From the NCBI RefSeq assembly GCF_018785315.1, contig NZ_WQPN01000094.1:1-64000 (forward strand): a DNA stretch of 64,000 nucleotides. Direction: 5' to 3'. The stretch's first letter is position 1, and each line of letters starts with the position of its first letter. This DNA comes from Clostridium sp. MCC353 (GTDB lineage Bacteria > Bacillota > Clostridia > Lachnospirales > Lachnospiraceae). Positions 60,582 to 64,000 of this stretch are shown one piece after another. A program made the translations under genes and the position numbers. A model generated the notes under the pieces. The model made no database searches. It was given only the letters and a program-made list of their open reading frames with translations, and was not told where the DNA came from.

Positions 60582-62429
60582 CTAATTCTCCCGTTCCTCG
60601 TCCCCCATCCCCGGTATCGAGAACCAGATCACCGTAAACCGCCCGCAGCAGCTATTCAGATACAAACGGGCATCCTGTCCGTAAGACAGAACCAGCCTGG
60701 AATTGGTATTGGCCAGACCGATGTGCTGGTTGACCGTTTTGTTTGTTTCTTTTAAATCACTTCTGATTTCCGCCAGCTTATCCGGTGGGATTCCGTTTCC
60801 TGTATCGTAAATGCTGAAATAAATCCGTCCTTTCTTTCTGTGCACGGAAATCCGTATCAGGCCGTTTCCGTCCTTTTCTTTAATCCCGTGATAGATCGCA
60901 TTTTCCACCAGAGGCTGTAAAAGCATCTTCTTTAACGGGTAGATCGAACAGTCTTGTTGTATCCGGAATTCCACGTCAAATTTATCTGCATACCGCAGTT
61001 TCATAATTTCCAAATACTTTTTCAAATAATTGATTTCATCCTGTATTTTCACGTCTTCCTGGGGATCGCTTAGGGAGTAGCGCATGATGGCGGAAAGGTA
61101 GGAGATCATCTGGCTGCATTTATTTTCTGATCCCGTCAGTTTTACAGATTCCCAGTAAATGTTGTTCAGCGTGTTATGCAGGAAATGTGGATTGATCTGG
61201 TGCTGCAGGGCCTGCATTTTGGATAACTGCAGCTTGGCGGCTTTTTCCGAATCCTGCATTTTCAGGTAATCCTGTTCGATAAAGAGCCTGATCACGTTCA
61301 TCAGGATATATTCAAAGGGGCTGGAGCTCCTTTTTCTGGGCGGTTCCATCCTGGTTATGGCGGTGTCGGGCATGCTGAAAACATTGATGATTTTGCCCAG
61401 ATACTTATAGTCGTGCTGTGTCTTGAAAAAGGAAATGATACAGGCAACCAGAATCGCCGCCAGAGTGATGATCACGTACATGCTGGTCAAGCTGATGGCT
61501 GTTTGATATATTTTATCCTTGGGCGTCAGCAGGATATACGAAAAACCATAGGATCTGGGAGAATGGAGATAGGTGGCTGTATAGGACTGGAAGTCCTGGT
61601 TTATTGTCTCTGCACCGGTTTGTCCGGACACGGCGTCCATCTGAGCCGCCAAATCCTGAAGGGTTTCAGCCGGAAGTTCCTCAGAAGAGGGCCATACCAG
61701 CCGGTTTGCGGAATCGATCATGAACAGCTTCTGGTCCTCATACTCCAGCAGATGGTTCAGTTCGCTTTTTAATTTGTCCGCGCTGAAACTGAAAATTACA
61801 AGGCCGTTTTGGATATCCGTGGTCCTTCTGTAGAGTTTCCGGTAAATTAAGAGGCTGGGAGTGCGGTACTCCGTGTACAGCAGCGGTTCGTCGGAAATGT
61901 CCATCCACACATCCTCCGAACCTGCGTGATGGTAGGAGGCCAGCACCTCTTCCTCGCTGTCGGCCGGAAATGAAATCAGCTTGGAGCTCAATGGCACGAA
62001 AATGCGGCTGTAATCATTTTTATAATAAACATAGATATTTCTCAGATAGTCGTCGGTATAGATCAGATTCTGGAAATTTAAGGAGATATTTTCCACGGAT
62101 TTGATAGAATCCAGTGAGAGAGACGGCTCTTCGAATGCATTTTTCAATTGCAGGGTTACCCTGGGATTGGAGGCAAAGAAGAGATAGGCGTTGTCAACAT
62201 GGGTATAGAATGTTTCCATGATATCGTCCGCCTGGTTCAGGATCAGGGAAGCCTTTTTTTCAGCTTCCCGCGTGCTCTCATTGGTGGTTCTGAAAATGCT
62301 GTATAAGCCGATCAGCAAAAGGGGAATGAGCATCAGCAGGCTGTTGACTAACAGGCTGCGGACGAAAAAACGGATGCTTGTGGAGTGATATTTTTTGCTG
62401 AAATCTTCGAATATTGTTTTATTTTTCAT
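60582..62429 (-). CDS. Sensor histidine kinase (YesM type)
   Basis: About 615 residues. Two membrane segments (about 15-40 and 290-315) flank an extracellular sensor domain; the cytoplasmic part has a linker, the phosphoacceptor region LQHQINPHFLHNTLNNIYWE and ATPase motifs LVENAIYHGIKEKDG and YDTGNGIPP. It pairs with the AraC-type regulator, overlapping it by 11 bp. YesM-type kinases commonly control the adjacent CUT1 sugar transporter, here the divergent permease at 63605. Start ATG 62429 is preferred over 62501. Confidence 0.92.
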   Translation of the reverse strand: MKNKTIFEDFSKKYHSTSIRFFVRSLLVNSLLMLIPLLLIGLYSIFRTTNESTREAEKKASLILNQADDIMETFYTHVDNAYLFFASNPRVTLQLKNAFEEPSLSLDSIKSVENISLNFQNLIYTDDYLRNIYVYYKNDYSRIFVPLSSKLISFPADSEEEVLASYHHAGSEDVWMDISDEPLLYTEYRTPSLLIYRKLYRRTTDIQNGLVIFSFSADKLKSELNHLLEYEDQKLFMIDSANRLVWPSSEELPAETLQDLAAQMDAVSGQTGAETINQDFQSYTATYLHSPRSYGFSYILLTPKDKIYQTAISLTSMYVIITLAAILVACIISFFKTQHDYKYLGKIINVFSMPDTAITRMEPPRKRSSSPFEYILMNVIRLFIEQDYLKMQDSEKAAKLQLSKMQALQHQINPHFLHNTLNNIYWESVKLTGSENKCSQMISYLSAIMRYSLSDPQEDVKIQDEINYLKKYLEIMKLRYADKFDVEFRIQQDCSIYPLKKMLLQPLVENAIYHGIKEKDGNGLIRISVHRKKGRIYFSIYDTGNGIPPDKLAEIRSDLKETNKTVNQHIGLANTNSRLVLSYGQDARLYLNSCCGRFTVIWFSIPGMGDEEREN

Positions 62430-63153
62430 GGTTTCTGTATTCCGTAGGGGTAACGCCCCAGTACGCCTTAAAGGCTCTCGCGAAGTTGTTGGGATTGACA
62501 TATCCGATCATGTTGCTGATATTGTAGATCTTGGTATCGGGATCTTTTAAAAACAGGGCGGCCTGTTTCATTCTCGCTTCATTGAGGAGGTCCGAAAATG
62601 TTTGGGACGTCTTCTGCTTGATTAACTGGCTTAGATAGGAAGGGTTTAAGTAGAGGGATTCCGCCAGGGCGGACAGAGATCCTTCCCGGTAATTCTGGGC
62701 GCAGTATGTGAGCACTTTCTGGATGATCTCATCCGAGGACTGATTCTGCTTTTCATCGGGATTTACGTGGTATTTTAAGTCCAATTCCTGTTTTATGGTT
62801 CCGAAAACTTCCTTTAATTCTGAAAAATTAGTCGGTTTTAACACATAGTACCGCACACCGTAGCGGATCGCGTTCTGGGCGTATTTAAAATTATCGTAAG
62901 CACTGAGAAAAACCACCATCGGCCTGGCTCCGGGCATCTCTGATACGGCTTTTGCCAGCCCGATTCCGTCCATGCCCGGCATGCTGATATCGGTCAGAAT
63001 GACATGAACCGTGTTATTTTTTAAGAAATCCAGGGCCTCCTGGCCGCTGTCTTTTTGTCCGCAGACGTGAAAACCCTGTTCATTCCATGGAAAACAGGAT
63101 GCCAGGATGTCACGGGAACTGGCTTCATCATCCACAATCAGAAGTTCATACAT
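62419..63153 (-). CDS. AraC-family response regulator (YesN type)
   Basis: About 244 residues, compact for YesN. Receiver domain: LLIVDDEASSRDIL, phospho-acceptor Asp in LTDISMPGMDGI, and LKPTNF. C-terminal AraC helix-turn-helix pair: LSALAESLYLNPSYLSQLIK and ISNMIGYVNPNNFARAFKAY then GVTPTEYR. GGAGGAAATG precedes ATG 63153. Confidence 0.93.
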   Translation of the reverse strand: MYELLIVDDEASSRDILASCFPWNEQGFHVCGQKDSGQEALDFLKNNTVHVILTDISMPGMDGIGLAKAVSEMPGARPMVVFLSAYDNFKYAQNAIRYGVRYYVLKPTNFSELKEVFGTIKQELDLKYHVNPDEKQNQSSDEIIQKVLTYCAQNYREGSLSALAESLYLNPSYLSQLIKQKTSQTFSDLLNEARMKQAALFLKDPDTKIYNISNMIGYVNPNNFARAFKAYWGVTPTEYRNHEK

Positions 63154-63354
63154 ATCATTTCCTCCACCATACCAAACAAACTCATTGATACGGAAAATTA
63201 TATCATGAGGAAGTTTCAGCGTCAAACGGATCGCCCGCAAAGCCCAAATTACTAAAATAAAGATAGCCGGATAATATAAAGATAGATTGAAATGATAGGC
63301 GCTCATAATGGCCGCGGGGGCGCATAAACGGCCCGCAGTGATAGAATACAAATG

Positions 63355-63505
63355 GTAACAGTTCAGACGGCGGGAAAATTGATAAAGAAAGCTGCGTCAA
63401 GCTCGCTTGTAAGCAGTTTTCTTTATCAATTTTCACATCGGATGGACCTCCGATGCTTCTTGACCGGCCTTTTCGGTCAAGAAGATAAGCCGTCTGAACT
63501 GTCAC
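63355..63505. repeat. Structured intergenic repeat, four-way-junction copy
   Basis: Outer arms GTAACAGTTCAGACGGC (63355-63371) and GCCGTCTGAACTGTCAC (63489-63505) differ by one base. Inside are three hairpins: GAAAATTGATAAAG / CTTTATCAATTTTC (63374-63434), CATCGGA / TCCGATG (63436-63455) and CTTCTTGACCG / CGGTCAAGAAG (63456-63484). It lies between the divergent regulator and transporter genes; no coding sequence is present from 63154 to 63604. Confidence 0.85.
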
Positions 63506-63604
63506 TACAGACAATGAGTTAAGAAACACACTCTAGGATTGGAATTGCTGCCGGTCACGGAAGTGGACAGCAGTCTGGAAATTGAGCGAAGGAGGAATTG
63601 ATCT

Positions 63605-64000
63605 ATGTCACTGTTCAAGGCGAAAACGGCAGGGGGGACTGTCGTGAGAAGGTATCCGAAAAACTGGAAATGGGGGGTGCTGTTCATCCTGCCGTGGCTG
63701 GCCGGATTTTTTGTTCTGCAGGCCTATCCCCTGCTGATGTCACTGTATTATTCATTTACGGATTTTTCTATTTTATCTGAGGGAAAATGGGTGGGAACGG
63801 ATAATTATGTGAAATTGTTTACAAAGGATAAATATTTTGTGAAATCATTTCTGCTGACATTTAAATATGCGCTGATGTCGGTTCCCATGAAGCTGATTAT
63901 GGCATTGATTGTGGCGATGATTTTGAACATGAAGCTGAAGGGGATCAATCTGTTCCGTACCGTCTATTATCTGCCGTCCATCATGGGAGGCAGCGTTGCG
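63605..64000 (+). CDS. Carbohydrate ABC transporter permease (MalF/UgpA type), partial
   Basis: First 132 residues, open at the window edge. A basic N-terminus (KAKTAGGTVVRRYPKNWKWG) is followed by a membrane segment WGVLFILPWLAGFFVLQAYP and the CUT1 mark MSLYYSFTDFSIL, then WVGTDNYVKLF. AAGGAGG lies 8 bp upstream. Divergent from the YesM/YesN pair that probably regulates it. The EAA loop is beyond the edge. Confidence 0.9.
   Translation, partial: MSLFKAKTAGGTVVRRYPKNWKWGVLFILPWLAGFFVLQAYPLLMSLYYSFTDFSILSEGKWVGTDNYVKLFTKDKYFVKSFLLTFKYALMSVPMKLIMALIVAMILNMKLKGINLFRTVYYLPSIMGGSVA

Overview
The window looks like a chromosome segment of a strictly anaerobic, low-to-mid GC Firmicute of the Lachnospiraceae / Clostridium cluster XIVa type. 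Evidence: a PerR-like Fur repressor beside rubrerythrin and reverse rubrerythrin, a Rex redox repressor, GlpP-type antitermination, a YesM/YesN-type two-component pair, CUT1 sugar transporters, and strong AGGAGG ribosome sites with frequent TTG/GTG starts. No species was assigned.

Region 1 (1-24.7 kb) is a large locus for glycerol phosphates and glycerophosphodiesters. Operon A (1039-7613) has a lipoprotein binding protein, two CUT1 permeases, a secreted metallo-beta-lactamase-fold protein, a HAD phosphatase, a glycerophosphodiester phosphodiesterase (GDPD) and the antiterminator GlpP. Operon B (7949-11794) has an MgtC-family membrane protein and an anaerobic glycerol-3-phosphate oxidation set (two FAD proteins and a DUF1667 protein). 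Operon C (12465-23654) has an Opp/Dpp-type importer, a second GDPD, a TIM-barrel isomerase, a HAD phosphatase, an alkaline-phosphatase-superfamily enzyme and an sn-glycerol-1-phosphate dehydrogenase-like protein. Operons A and B each have one leader with a shared purine-rich box followed by an intrinsic terminator; operon C has two in tandem. This suggests one antitermination regulon, presumably run by the GlpP encoded at the end of operon A. An FAH-family hydrolase gene follows on its own promoter.

Region 2 (24.7-47.3 kb) is mostly housekeeping: flavin-type oxidoreductase/HxlR pair, rubrerythrins and PerR, LysR, S1 protein, alarmone synthetase, membrane GDPD, DTD, M18 aminopeptidase, a PPIase lipoprotein, xanthine phosphoribosyltransferase, HAD, a cyclic-di-GMP enzyme, Rex, and a SWIM + SNF2 helicase pair. 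Between perR and a LysR gene (27.8-28.7 kb) lie two giant palindromes. They share a branched core of about 160 bp, but their long outer arms are unrelated to each other while each is self-complementary.

Region 3 (47.3-60.4 kb) is a defence island: CRISPR array 1, a UDG-like gene, a decayed toxin with its AbrB/MazE-like antitoxin, then a PD-(D/E)XK-like nuclease gene directly ahead of a complete type III-B module (cmr1-cmr6), then CRISPR array 2. No cas1, cas2 or cas6 is present. After array 2 come a DinJ/YafQ-type toxin-antitoxin pair, a broken serine recombinase, a truncated SAVED-like domain, and a lone CRISPR repeat at 60379. The lone repeat suggests that the end of array 2 was split by an insertion.

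Region 4 (60.5-64 kb) has a YesM-type sensor kinase and AraC-type response regulator on the minus strand, divergent from a sugar ABC permease that runs off the window. A family of structured intergenic repeats beginning GTAACAGTTC recurs at about 7.6, 23.7, 33.7, 43.8 and 63.4 kb.
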